A DNA stretch of 64,000 nucleotides, taken from Flavobacterium johnsoniae. Its GTDB lineage: Bacteria; Bacteroidota; Bacteroidia; Flavobacteriales; Flavobacteriaceae. Made by a program: the position numbers and the translations under genes. The notes beneath the pieces were generated by a model that made no database searches, was not told where the DNA came from, and was given only the letters and a program-made list of their open reading frames with translations. The stretch spans positions 372,001-436,000 of the forward strand of contig NZ_MLFK01000002.1 in the NCBI RefSeq assembly GCF_001879205.1. Reading direction: 5' to 3'. Shown piece by piece: positions 51,324-60,072 of the stretch; within the stretch, counting starts at the first letter, position 1, and every line of letters begins with the position of its first letter.

Positions 51324-53594
51324 TTATGGTTTCAAAATCAAGACTGATGGTGTGTTATTCAGCCAAGGACTTTGGGATTCGATTAATTTTTTCCAGCTGT
51401 CTAAACTTATAATCATTAAGTTTTGACCGTCTAAGAACTCTTTTTTAATTGTTCTGTCATGCATAATCATAATATGATTTGGGGCAATCTGTTCGATAGA
51501 TCGAATGGTTTCCTGAATATCACGGGTATTTTTTACATCACCGCTGGCATCCAGAACCGTAATCTGAGAACCATTATTGTTGATTAGTTTTTTGGCATAA
51601 TCAATTAAAAAAGCATCTTCTTTACTAAAAATAGGTATAAAAACCTGATCTACTTCTTCCAGATCCTTATCGATAAAAATACCAACCGGCATTTTGGTTT
51701 TTGCAATAATATGACGTGTTCTTTCGTCAAAAGGGTTGTTTTCGAACAAACCTTCTTTCCCTGTAAACTTATCAATTAAACGATCCGGATTTACAATTCG
51801 GGTAGTGAATCCAAGAATTTTTCCCAGTAATGTCCCATCAAAAATTGATTGTCCTAAACCAACCAGTAACAAATCATATTCTCCCTGGTTTGCCGAGTCA
51901 ATAATATCAGTATCAATATCATTCGATACTTTAAATAAACTCACCATATTTTGATTCAAACGCTGCGATTCTTCAATAACCGGAACCAGCATTTTACGTT
52001 CGTGATCCTTAATATCAAATGAATGTATTTCTGTACTTAGAGACAAATGCATTGCAGTTACAATCGAATTATCTCCTTGTTTCTTAACTAAGCTGTTTGC
52101 AATTCTCAAAAGCTTTTTACCTCTTTCAGGCGTTGCAAAAGAAAGCAGTATTTTATATTTGCTTTTGTTTCCAATTTCCTGCGGAATAGCGGTTATTTTA
52201 TCTTTAAAAATAAATCCAATGAAATCTAAAGCCGGACCTGTCATAAAAGTTGTAACCAAAGCCATAATTACCATCATGGTAAAAATTTCTGTTGATAAAA
52301 CACCCAGGTCATAACCAATGTTCAATACAACAAGCTCCATTAAACCTCTTGTATTCATTAGGGCTCCAATCGCAAGGCTGTCTTTCCAGTTCTGGCCTAC
52401 AAATTTTGCTGCCAAAGCACTTCCAAAGAATTTCCCTGCAACGGCAACCGCAATAATTAATCCGGTAATTTTCCATAATTCAGGATCATTCAGTAAACCA
52501 ATTTGTGTACGTAAACCTGTAAATACGAAGAATAACGGCAGTAATACAATTATAGCGACATCTTCAACTTTTTCAATAAATATATTTCTGAATTTATTGT
52601 TTTCCGGCATAATTGCTCCGGCTAAGAAAGCTCCAAACAAAGCATGGATCCCAATTAATTCAGCAGCATAAGCTGAAATTAAAAGTGTAATAAAGAAAAT
52701 AGCAACAACAGGTTTGTTTAAACTTTCTCTTGTTGAATTTAAATCCCCAACACGTTTAAGGAAAGGACGAACGATTTTTAACATTACAATTACATACAGT
52801 ATCGCTAAACCGATAACATACAATGCACTCGTAAACGAGCCTGCTTTTACAATTGCGATTACAACTGCCAAAATACACCAAGCCGTAATATCATCAGCCG
52901 CCGCACAAGTTATGGCAATAGTACCCAATTTGGTTTTCTGCATCCCGCGTTCCTGAACAATTCTGGCCAGAACCGGAAATGCCGTAATACTCATGGCAAT
53001 ACCCATGAACAATCCGAAAGAAGCAAATTCTACCCCTACTGGTGCAAAAGTATGATAAATGAAATAAGCCAATGTTAACCCTAAAGCAAACGGAATAACG
53101 ATACTGGCGTGACTGATAACAACGGCATCATGTGCTTTGTTTTTTAGTACTTTTAAATCCAGTTCCATCCCAATAACGAACATGAAAAGTATTAAACCAA
53201 TCTGACTTAAAAATTGTAAGTTTCCTAAAGATTCTTTTGGAAATAAAGCAGCGGAAAACTCCGGAAAATACATTCCCACCAAAGAGGGTCCTAAAACAAT
53301 TCCGGCAATCATTTCTCCAATTACCGAGGGCTGTCCTATTTTTCTAAAAAACCATCCGAACAAACGTGCAACCAAAATAATAGTTACGATCTGCGCCAAT
53401 AAAATTGCTAACGGATGCTGTAAGTTTTCAACCATCGAATGCAAAAAATCATTCCAATGATTACTTTCTATTTTTTTCTTAATGATATTGCGCCCCACTT
53501 CAAGTGCTGCACCTTTTGAAATCACCCAATATATCAGAGCGGTAAAACCTCCAATAATTGTTACGTAGAATAAAGAGTTTTTAATGTTATTCAT
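51324..53594 (-). CDS. Cation:proton antiporter (CPA2 type) with C-terminal universal-stress-like domain
   Basis: About 756 residues from the ATG at 53592-53594; the frame is open 20 codons further, but those residues carry no signal and overlap the promoter. After one N-terminal helix, a sodium/hydrogen exchanger domain covers about residues 55-440 with about 12 helices; typical pieces are GQPSVIGEMIAGIVLGPSLV, then GLILFMFVIGMELDLK, ITCAAADDITAWC (with the Asp pair of CPA2 transporters) and HALFGAFLAGAIMPE. The C-terminal 300 residues are soluble and resemble a universal stress protein pair (LLVGLGQSIFDGTLLG, then MPVGIFIDKD). It probably exchanges Na+ or K+ for protons across the inner membrane. 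Confidence 0.88.
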   Translation of the reverse strand: MNNIKNSLFYVTIIGGFTALIYWVISKGAALEVGRNIIKKKIESNHWNDFLHSMVENLQHPLAILLAQIVTIILVARLFGWFFRKIGQPSVIGEMIAGIVLGPSLVGMYFPEFSAALFPKESLGNLQFLSQIGLILFMFVIGMELDLKVLKNKAHDAVVISHASIVIPFALGLTLAYFIYHTFAPVGVEFASFGLFMGIAMSITAFPVLARIVQERGMQKTKLGTIAITCAAADDITAWCILAVVIAIVKAGSFTSALYVIGLAILYVIVMLKIVRPFLKRVGDLNSTRESLNKPVVAIFFITLLISAYAAELIGIHALFGAFLAGAIMPENNKFRNIFIEKVEDVAIIVLLPLFFVFTGLRTQIGLLNDPELWKITGLIIAVAVAGKFFGSALAAKFVGQNWKDSLAIGALMNTRGLMELVVLNIGYDLGVLSTEIFTMMVIMALVTTFMTGPALDFIGFIFKDKITAIPQEIGNKSKYKILLSFATPERGKKLLRIANSLVKKQGDNSIVTAMHLSLSTEIHSFDIKDHERKMLVPVIEESQRLNQNMVSLFKVSNDIDTDIIDSANQGEYDLLLVGLGQSIFDGTLLGKILGFTTRIVNPDRLIDKFTGKEGLFENNPFDERTRHIIAKTKMPVGIFIDKDLEEVDQVFIPIFSKEDAFLIDYAKKLINNNGSQITVLDASGDVKNTRDIQETIRSIEQIAPNHIMIMHDRTIKKEFLDGQNLMIISLDSWKKLIESQSPWLNNTPSVLILKP

Positions 53595-53707
53595 AACTCG
53601 TTCTTTTAATTTATTGCCGCAAATATCAGAAGTGAGCTTTAAGTAGAAAAGCAATTTTCGAGCTAATTTTAAATGTATGTAACAAGTCGGAAAAACTTTG
53701 TAATAAG

Positions 53708-54427
53708 TTATAATTTCACTTTTTTCAAAAAATCAGAACGGTAGGTTTCGCTTAAAATTAAAGTTGTATTCTTGTGGTTTTCTTCTACGTGGTGCAGTAC
53801 AATTTCATTATGATTAAAGAATTTAATTGCTTTTACGGCAATGATTTCTTTTTTGTTGATTCGGCAGAAATCAGGTTCAGGAAGTTCGTTTAAAAGCGTG
53901 TCGAATTTTACGTTTTTTAAATTCAGAAAACTCCCATCGGCAAGCAGAACCGTTTTATCACGGCTGTCACTTACTGCTGTTTTTATGTATTGAATTTGAT
54001 TGAAATACAATAACGTTTTTCCTTTATCTGTATTTAACTGAATGAATTTTTTAGCGGTATCCGGTTTTTCAAAACGTTCCAGTGCTTTTGAAATTGCTTT
54101 TTGCAGGCGTTCCAGTTTTACCGGTTTGGTGATATAATCTACAGCATCGATATTAAAAGCATCGGCAGCATAATCTTTATATGCGGTACAGAAAATAACC
54201 ATCTTATTGCTGAGCATTTCGGCCAAATGCAAACCGTCCATTCCAGGCATTTCGATATCTGAAATTAATAAATCAAATTCGAGATCCGGAATATCAGTCA
54301 AAAGTTTCTGCGGATTATTAAACGTTTTTACGATTTCTACTTCGGGAATTTGTTCGCAAAGCATTTTCAGGTACGTTAATCCCGGAAGCTCATCGTCCAG
54401 AAGCAAGCATTTCAGTTTTGTATTCAA
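53708..54427 (-). CDS. LytTR family response regulator
   Basis: A 239-residue regulator: receiver domain at about 1-120 (CLLLDDELPGLTYLKML, phosphoacceptor Asp in FDLLISDIEMPGMDG, Lys in YITKPVKLERL) and LytTR DNA-binding domain at about 140-235 (FIQLNTDKGKTLLYFNQIQY, then FCRINKKEIIAVKAIKFF). It overlaps the end of the kinase gene by 38 bases, which fits translational coupling. In this phylum such pairs often control membrane or cell-surface genes; the target is unknown. The pair lies directly upstream, on the same strand, of the antiporter gene (about 110 bases away), which makes that gene a candidate. Confidence 0.92.
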   Translation of the reverse strand: MNTKLKCLLLDDELPGLTYLKMLCEQIPEVEIVKTFNNPQKLLTDIPDLEFDLLISDIEMPGMDGLHLAEMLSNKMVIFCTAYKDYAADAFNIDAVDYITKPVKLERLQKAISKALERFEKPDTAKKFIQLNTDKGKTLLYFNQIQYIKTAVSDSRDKTVLLADGSFLNLKNVKFDTLLNELPEPDFCRINKKEIIAVKAIKFFNHNEIVLHHVEENHKNTTLILSETYRSDFLKKVKL

Positions 54428-55151
54428 GTAAATTTATTTTTAGATGGGCAATATAAACATCGTTTTCTATAAACTTGTCTAATTTGAAATTATTCTTGTA
54501 AATAATACGTAATCGATGTTCTAAAGTAGCGTGTCCAAAACCGCTTCGTTCCTTTTTCAGTACTTTTTTATCTGATATTTTATTCGAAACCGTCATAAAA
54601 AAAGCATTATCACGAAACTCAAAAACAACAGAGATAAAAGCATCTGCACTTTGCAGGTCGGCATGCTTAAAAGCATTTTCAATTAAATCAATCGAGATTA
54701 AAGGCGCAAGCAAAGGCTGATCGTACAATTTATCATCTTCGTTGATATTTGTTTTAATCTTAAGCTCAAAAAGCGGACTAATTTTGATTTTGTTGATTTC
54801 GATTAAATTCAGCGCAAAATTAATTTCTTCTTTTGCCGTCACGAATTTCTTTTTGCTTTCGTATAAAATATAGTCCAGCACATTTGCGAGTTTATCCAGC
54901 GCAAAATAAGTTTGATATGCGTGTGACTGAATCGAATTTAAAATATTCTTAAATAAATGCGGATTCAGTTTTGACTCCAGATTTTCTAACTGCAAGTCGT
55001 TTACTTTAACTTCGAGTGCATAAAAACTCTTTTCGGCATCGTCTTTTGCTTTTTTTGCCTGCATCAATTGATACACCATAAAGCAAATGATGACAATCAG
55101 CAGCAAAAGAATGGCTAAAAAAATTAAAGTTGTTGTATTGTTTTCCTGCAT
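54390..55151 (-). CDS. LytS-type sensor histidine kinase
   Basis: A 253-residue kinase with one N-terminal membrane helix (TLIFLAILLLLIVIICFMVY), a coiled-coil linker, and a His_kinase domain: LNPHLFKNILNSIQSHAYQT (about residues 62-81) with the phosphoacceptor His, where NPHFLFN is usual, and an HATPase domain with DLIENAFKHADLQS and GFGHATLEHRLRIIY. There is no periplasmic sensor domain, so the signal is probably within the membrane or comes from a partner. Forms a two-component system with the overlapping LytTR regulator. Confidence 0.88.
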   Translation of the reverse strand: MQENNTTTLIFLAILLLLIVIICFMVYQLMQAKKAKDDAEKSFYALEVKVNDLQLENLESKLNPHLFKNILNSIQSHAYQTYFALDKLANVLDYILYESKKKFVTAKEEINFALNLIEINKIKISPLFELKIKTNINEDDKLYDQPLLAPLISIDLIENAFKHADLQSADAFISVVFEFRDNAFFMTVSNKISDKKVLKKERSGFGHATLEHRLRIIYKNNFKLDKFIENDVYIAHLKINLLEYKTEMLASGR

Positions 55152-55287
55152 TGTTTAAGATTGTAAAGTTAAATGTTTTGTGCCTGCGGATTTTACGGAT
55201 TAAACCGCCTATCGCAAACTTTCTTTTTATAATTTTTATAATCAGCCTAAATCTATTTTATCCGTAAAACCCGCGTCCCACTATTTT

Positions 55288-55617
55288 TTAATGACTGGAA
55301 ACAAATTTTAATCCAATAATCGATGCGATTAATGTAGTCAGGAAAAATATCCTCCAGAAAGCTGCCGGTTCTTTAAAAATAAAAATCCCCACCAATACTG
55401 TTCCCACTGCTCCAATTCCTGTCCAAACAGCATAAGCGGTTCCAATTGGCAAAACCTGCGTTGCTTTATACAACAAAATCATACTGATCGAAAGACACAC
55501 AAAAAAACCAACCATCCAATACGTTGATACAATTCCTGTTGTCTCTTTTGCTTTTCCCAGACAAGAGGCAAATCCTACTTCAAACAGTCCGGCAATAATC
55601 AATAAAATCCAATTCAT
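55288..55617 (-). CDS. SMR family multidrug/guanidinium-type exporter
   Basis: A 109-residue protein with four membrane helices of the small multidrug resistance family (EmrE, SugE/Gdx). The conserved Glu is in ILLIIAGLFEVGFASCLGKA (helix 1, about residue 13), and the segment AYAVWTGIGAVGTVLVGI (helix 3, about residues 58-75) has the typical YAVWxGxG pattern. SugE/Gdx-type proteins carry WVLLIIAGLFEVG-like starts and export guanidinium or quaternary amines with proton exchange, so this is more SugE-like than EmrE-like. Works as a dimer in the inner membrane. Confidence 0.9.
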   Translation of the reverse strand: MNWILLIIAGLFEVGFASCLGKAKETTGIVSTYWMVGFFVCLSISMILLYKATQVLPIGTAYAVWTGIGAVGTVLVGIFIFKEPAAFWRIFFLTTLIASIIGLKFVSSH

Positions 55618-55740
55618 TACTTTTCATTTAAATTAATTGCAAATATGAGAAAAGCTAACGATTAAACAGCTAAAAGAAAGAAATTTATCACAAACAGTAA
55701 ACTGGAAAATTTGTGTTAACATTAAGTAAAATACAATCGA

Positions 55741-55775
55741 TTGTTTATGATTTTGAGCACTTTTCATTACATTTG
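55741..55775 (+). promoter_or_regulatory. Promoter of the MMPL-type exporter gene
   Basis: TTG at 55741-55743, a spacer of 24 bases and TACATTTG at 55768-55775. The transcription start would lie just before the ATG at 55795 and well after the upstream alternative start, supporting the shorter protein. Confidence 0.5.
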
Positions 55776-55794
55776 CATCCATTTTAAAGATTTT

Positions 55795-58161
55795 ATGAAA
55801 AACGCAATTCAAGTTGGATTTTGGGAAAAATTAGCCCGAATCATACTTAAGAACAGAATCACAATTCTAGTTATCCTATCTATTTTAACAATTTTCCTTG
55901 CTTTGCAGTGGAGAAACCTTTCTATGACTTATACCGAAGCTAATTTACTTCCTAAAGATCATATTGCGAATAAAGAGTATCAAAAATTTCTGGATAAGTT
56001 TGGTGAAGAAGGAAATCTTATAGTTATTGGCTTTAAAGACCCTAAGTTTTTTACTCCAAAAAATTATGCTGCGTGGAATGAATTAATGACGGGTTTAAAA
56101 AAATCAAAAGAAGTTGATTTAGTTGTTTCTTTAAATGATTTGAAAAAACTGGAAAAAGATACGGTTAATGAAAAATTTGTTTTAAGTCCGTTTATCGACC
56201 AAAGTAAAACACTTGATCCGGCTTATTTAAAAAGTGTTCAATACGATTTATTTCATAATTTACCTTTTTACGAAGGACTTTTGTTTAATAAAGAAAGCGG
56301 CAGTGTTCGTTCTGCGATTTACATCAACAAAGCCTTGGTAAATACTGCAGAAAGAAAAACTTTTATCCTTGAAAATTTAGTTCCGAAAATCGATAAATTC
56401 GAGAAAACAACCGGAATCGACCTTAAAGTTTCGGGAATGCCCTACATCAGAACGATCAATGCCGACAATATGAAAGGCGAAATCGGGCTTTTTATCGGCG
56501 CGGCTTTATTTACCGTTTCATTGATTTTCTTTTTCTTTTTCCGTTCGTTCAGAGCTACTTTTATCTCCATTTGTATTTTAATTGTTGGCGTAATCTGGTC
56601 GTTTGGAACACTTGGATTATTTGGTTACAAAATCACAATTTTAACGGCTATTATTCCGCCATTAATCATCGTAATTGGTATTACAAACTGTATTTTCCTG
56701 ATTAATAAATATCAGCAGGAAATTAAACTGCATAACAATCAGGCAAAAGCATTGCAGCGTGTTATTTCAAAAATCGGAGTGTCGACTTTAATGACGAATT
56801 TAACCACCGCGATTGGTTTTGCAACCTTCATGATTACCGGAAACGATCTGCTTTTTGAATTTGGTCTGGTAACTTCAATCAACGTTATTTCTGTTTATTT
56901 ATTGACACTTTTTATTGTGCCGATTGTTTACAGTTTCATGGCATTGCCAAAAGAAAAACATTTATATCACTTAACAAAAACTTACATTTCGACTTTATTG
57001 AATGTGGTTGAAAATCTGGTAAAAACAAAACGCAAATATGTTTATATCATTTATGGTTTGCTTTTGGTTTTTAGTGTAATCGGAGTTTCTCAAATGAAAG
57101 TTTCGGGAAGTTTAATTGGTGAAATGCCAAAAAGCGCTTCTTTCTTTAAAGATATTTTATTTTACGAAAAGGAATTTAACGGAGTTATGCCGTTAGAAAT
57201 CATGATTGACACCAAAAAGAAAAAAGGTGTTATGAAGGCGTCAACAATTCGTAAAATGGATGAACTGCAAAATACAATTTCTGAAATTCCGGAACTTGCA
57301 AAACCAGTTTCGATTGTAAATTTGGTTAAATATTCTAAACAGGCTTTCTACAATGGAAATCCGGAATATTATCAACTGCCAACTTCTCAGGAGCAGACTT
57401 TTATTTTGAGTTATGCCAAAAACGCAACTAAAAACAGCAAAGAGAATTTAATGAAAGCTTACGTTGATTCGACTGGACAATATGCCCGAATCACAACTTT
57501 CATGAAGGATATCGGAACGGATGAAATGGCCAAAGTAGAGAAAAAACTACATTCTAAAATTGATGAAATTTTCCCTAAAGATCGTTATGAAGTTACCGTT
57601 ACCGGAAAAGCATTGGTTTTCCAAAAAGGAACTTCGTATTTGGTTGACAATTTAATTGAATCGTTAATCTTTGCGATTTTAACGATTGCAGTTCTAATTT
57701 TATATTTATTCCGTTCTTTCAAAATGGTGATGGCATCTGTTATTACAAATGTTTTACCACTTTGTATTACATCAGGATTAATGGGTTATTTTGGAATTCC
57801 GTTAAAACCGTCTACAATTTTAGTATTCAGTATCGCCTTCGGAATCTCGGTTGATAATGCAATTCAGTTTATGGCCAAGTATCGTCATGACTTGCTTCAA
57901 AGTAATGGAAAAGTAAAAAAATCGGTTTTCAGTGCTTTAAGAGAAACCGGAATCAGTACGTTCTACACATCTGTGGTTTTGATTTTAGGTTTTGCAACTT
58001 TTACTTTATCAAGCTTTAGCGGAACCATTGCACTTGGAGGTTTGATTTCTTGTACACTGGCTTTTGCGATGTTTGCGAACTTGGTTGTATTACCTTCGCT
58101 TGTTTTGACTTTCGAGAAGAAGAAAACTAAGAAAGAGGAATTGGAGAATTTGGAGAAGTAA
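55795..58161 (+). CDS. MMPL/RND superfamily transporter
   Basis: About 788 residues from the ATG at 55795, with 12 membrane helices in the RND pattern: helix 1 at the N-terminus (NRITILVILSILTIFLALQW), a periplasmic domain of about 190 residues, five helices at about 240-400, helix 7, a second periplasmic domain and the last five helices. The first half has GLFIGAALFTVSLIFFFFFR and the GITNCIFLINKYQQE stretch; the second half has FSIAFGISVDNAIQFMAKYR, each with the acidic or Asn residues of the proton relay region. The family includes hopanoid and lipid exporters (HpnN, MmpL) rather than AcrB-type drug pumps. No membrane-fusion protein is nearby. Substrate unknown, probably a lipid or hydrophobic molecule. 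Confidence 0.87.
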   Translation: MKNAIQVGFWEKLARIILKNRITILVILSILTIFLALQWRNLSMTYTEANLLPKDHIANKEYQKFLDKFGEEGNLIVIGFKDPKFFTPKNYAAWNELMTGLKKSKEVDLVVSLNDLKKLEKDTVNEKFVLSPFIDQSKTLDPAYLKSVQYDLFHNLPFYEGLLFNKESGSVRSAIYINKALVNTAERKTFILENLVPKIDKFEKTTGIDLKVSGMPYIRTINADNMKGEIGLFIGAALFTVSLIFFFFFRSFRATFISICILIVGVIWSFGTLGLFGYKITILTAIIPPLIIVIGITNCIFLINKYQQEIKLHNNQAKALQRVISKIGVSTLMTNLTTAIGFATFMITGNDLLFEFGLVTSINVISVYLLTLFIVPIVYSFMALPKEKHLYHLTKTYISTLLNVVENLVKTKRKYVYIIYGLLLVFSVIGVSQMKVSGSLIGEMPKSASFFKDILFYEKEFNGVMPLEIMIDTKKKKGVMKASTIRKMDELQNTISEIPELAKPVSIVNLVKYSKQAFYNGNPEYYQLPTSQEQTFILSYAKNATKNSKENLMKAYVDSTGQYARITTFMKDIGTDEMAKVEKKLHSKIDEIFPKDRYEVTVTGKALVFQKGTSYLVDNLIESLIFAILTIAVLILYLFRSFKMVMASVITNVLPLCITSGLMGYFGIPLKPSTILVFSIAFGISVDNAIQFMAKYRHDLLQSNGKVKKSVFSALRETGISTFYTSVVLILGFATFTLSSFSGTIALGGLISCTLAFAMFANLVVLPSLVLTFEKKKTKKEELENLEK

Positions 58162-58200
58162 GATTTTCTTTTGCCACGAATTTCACGAATTAAAATTAAA

Positions 58201-58235
58201 AACCTTTGTCAAAGTTCAAAACTTTGACAAAGGTT
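58201..58235. repeat. Perfect palindromic hairpin after the exporter gene
   Basis: AACCTTTGTCAAAGTT (58201-58216), loop CAA, AACTTTGACAAAGGTT (58220-58235). The same core is in the element at 51194-51226 and partly in the hairpin at 15387-15404. It may serve as terminator. Confidence 0.7.
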
Positions 58236-58290
58236 ATGCAAAGTTTGTTATTTCTGCCAAAAACGAGATAATAAAAAGTTTCTCATGAAA

Positions 58291-58379
58291 CCGACTGCCC
58301 TAGCCCTGATAGGAGCGGTATCCTTTTTCTTGCTCCTTTAGCAAGAAAAAGATATAGTGGATAGCAGGAAACAGCTTCA
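58291..58379 (+). ncRNA. Candidate structured RNA or dispersed element upstream of asnS
   Basis: This stretch contains CTGCCCTAGCCCTGATAGG, GAGCGGTATC, a perfect 12-base hairpin (CTTTTTCTTGCT at 58323-58334 with AGCAAGAAAAAG at 58340-58351) and GATATAGTGGATAGCAGGAA. CTGC (58295-58298) can pair with GCAG (58364-58367) as a closing stem. I recall very similar sequences, with the same flanks around a variable hairpin, as frequent intergenic elements in Flavobacteriia, and it could belong to a known Rfam motif such as Flavo-1, but I cannot check this. Strand is assigned from the orientation in which I remember it. The rest of the 58162-58474 gap holds the palindrome at 58201 and the asnS promoter. 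Confidence 0.45.
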
Positions 58380-58398
58380 AAAATTAATTATTATCGTT

Positions 58399-58406
58399 TA
58401 TATTTG
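58399..58406 (+). promoter_or_regulatory. -7 element of the asnS promoter
   Basis: TATATTTG, a full match to TANNTTTG, 68 bases before the start codon and just after the structured element at 58291-58379. Confidence 0.5.
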
Positions 58407-58474
58407 CAATTCGATATAAAAAACACTGGTTTTATTTTAATGTAAAATCAGCAATCTATAAATCTAAAATTAAA

Positions 58475-59920
58475 ATGAAACACACAAAGGTTAAAGACTT
58501 ATTAAACAGTACTACGACGCTACAGGAAGTGAATGCAAAAGGATGGGTGAGAACTTTTAGAAATAATCAGTTCATCGCGCTTAATGACGGTTCTACCATT
58601 AATAATATACAATGTGTTGTTGATTTTGAAAATACACCGGAAGAAACCCTAAAAAGAATCACTACCGGAGCTGCAGTTTCTGTAATTGGAACTTTGGTTG
58701 AAAGTAAAGGTGCTGGTCAGAAATACGAGATTCAGGTAAACAAACTGGAAATTTTAGGAGATTCTGATGCGGAGAAATTCCCAATGCAGCCTAAAAAACA
58801 CTCTTTGGAATTCTTGAGAGAAAATGCACATTTACGCGTACGTACTAATGCTTTTGGAGCGATTATGCGTGTGCGTTCTGTATTATCTTATGCTGTTCAC
58901 AAGTATTTTCAGGATAAAGGTTTTGTGTATGTAAACACACCAATTATTACCGGAGCTGATGCTGAAGGTGCAGGAGAAATGTTTCAGGTAACATCGTTGC
59001 CATTGGATAATTTGCCAAAAACGGAAGAGGGAGAAATTGATTTCAAAAAAGATTTCTTCGGAAAACATACAAACTTAACGGTTTCAGGACAATTAGAAGG
59101 TGAAACTTTTGCAATGGCTTTGGGTCAGATCTATACGTTTGGACCAACTTTTAGAGCAGAAAACTCAAACACTTCTCGTCACTTGGCAGAATTCTGGATG
59201 ATCGAGCCTGAAGTTGCTTTCAACGACCTTGACGACAACATGGATTTGGCTGAAGATTTTATCCAGTACGTAATTAAATATGCTTTAGACAATTGTGGAG
59301 ATGATTTGAAATTCTTAGAAGGAAGACTTCTGGAAGAAGAAAAATCAAAACCACAGGCAGAAAGAAGCGAAATGGCTTTGCTAGAGAAATTAAACTTCGT
59401 TTTGGAGAACAACTTCAAACGTGTTTCTTATACAGAAGCAATTGATATTTTAAGAGATTCAACTCCAAATAAGAAAAAGAAATTCCAATATTTAATTAAC
59501 GAATGGGGAGCTGATTTACAATCAGAACACGAACGTTACCTGGTTGAAAAACACTTTAAATGTCCGGTAATTTTATACGATTACCCAGCAAACATCAAAG
59601 CGTTTTACATGCGTTTGAATGACAACACAGAACCAGGAAGAGAAACTGTTCGCGCCATGGATATCCTTTTCCCAGGAATTGGAGAAATCGTTGGTGGTTC
59701 TGAAAGAGAAGAGCGTTACGATGTTTTAGTTCAGAAAATGGAAGCTTTAGGAATCGACAAAGAAGAATTATATTGGTATTTAGACACCAGAAGATTTGGT
59801 TCTGCAACTCACGCAGGTTTCGGTTTAGGATTTGAACGTTTGGTATTGTTTGTAACAGGAATGACAAACATTAGAGACGTAATTCCTTTTCCAAGAACTC
59901 CTGGAAGTGCAGAGTTTTAA
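58475..59920 (+). CDS. asnS: Asparaginyl-tRNA synthetase
   Basis: Charges tRNA-Asn in the cytoplasm; class IIb enzyme. The 481-residue protein has the N-terminal OB-fold anticodon-binding domain (about 1-105; [20 protein letters not shown]) and the catalytic domain with motif 1 region [20 protein letters not shown], motif 2 [20 protein letters not shown] and motif 3 [15 protein letters not shown]. The insertion of about 60 residues after motif 2 is seen in other Bacteroidota AsnRS. Presence of AsnRS means that Asn-tRNA need not be made by transamidation. Confidence 0.96.
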   Translation: MKHTKVKDLLNSTTTLQEVNAKGWVRTFRNNQFIALNDGSTINNIQCVVDFENTPEETLKRITTGAAVSVIGTLVESKGAGQKYEIQVNKLEILGDSDAEKFPMQPKKHSLEFLRENAHLRVRTNAFGAIMRVRSVLSYAVHKYFQDKGFVYVNTPIITGADAEGAGEMFQVTSLPLDNLPKTEEGEIDFKKDFFGKHTNLTVSGQLEGETFAMALGQIYTFGPTFRAENSNTSRHLAEFWMIEPEVAFNDLDDNMDLAEDFIQYVIKYALDNCGDDLKFLEGRLLEEEKSKPQAERSEMALLEKLNFVLENNFKRVSYTEAIDILRDSTPNKKKKFQYLINEWGADLQSEHERYLVEKHFKCPVILYDYPANIKAFYMRLNDNTEPGRETVRAMDILFPGIGEIVGGSEREERYDVLVQKMEALGIDKEELYWYLDTRRFGSATHAGFGLGFERLVLFVTGMTNIRDVIPFPRTPGSAEF

Positions 59921-60072
59921 TAAATTTAGTTTAAAAAGTTTCAAGTTTCAGGTTTCAAGTTATTGGAACTTGAACTAAAATTATAAAATTTGTTTTCAAG
60001 TTTCAGGTTTTAGGTTTATCCGTTCAGTTGGAAAACCTGAAACTTGAAACTTGAAACTTTTAACAAAAACAA

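Noticed and set aside
59935..60070. Tandem and inverted GTTTCAAGTTTCAGG sequences between asnS and rpoN as a regulatory site
   Set aside because: Low-complexity spacer of a kind frequent between Flavobacterium genes; may act as a weak terminator, but there is no clear T-tailed hairpin.
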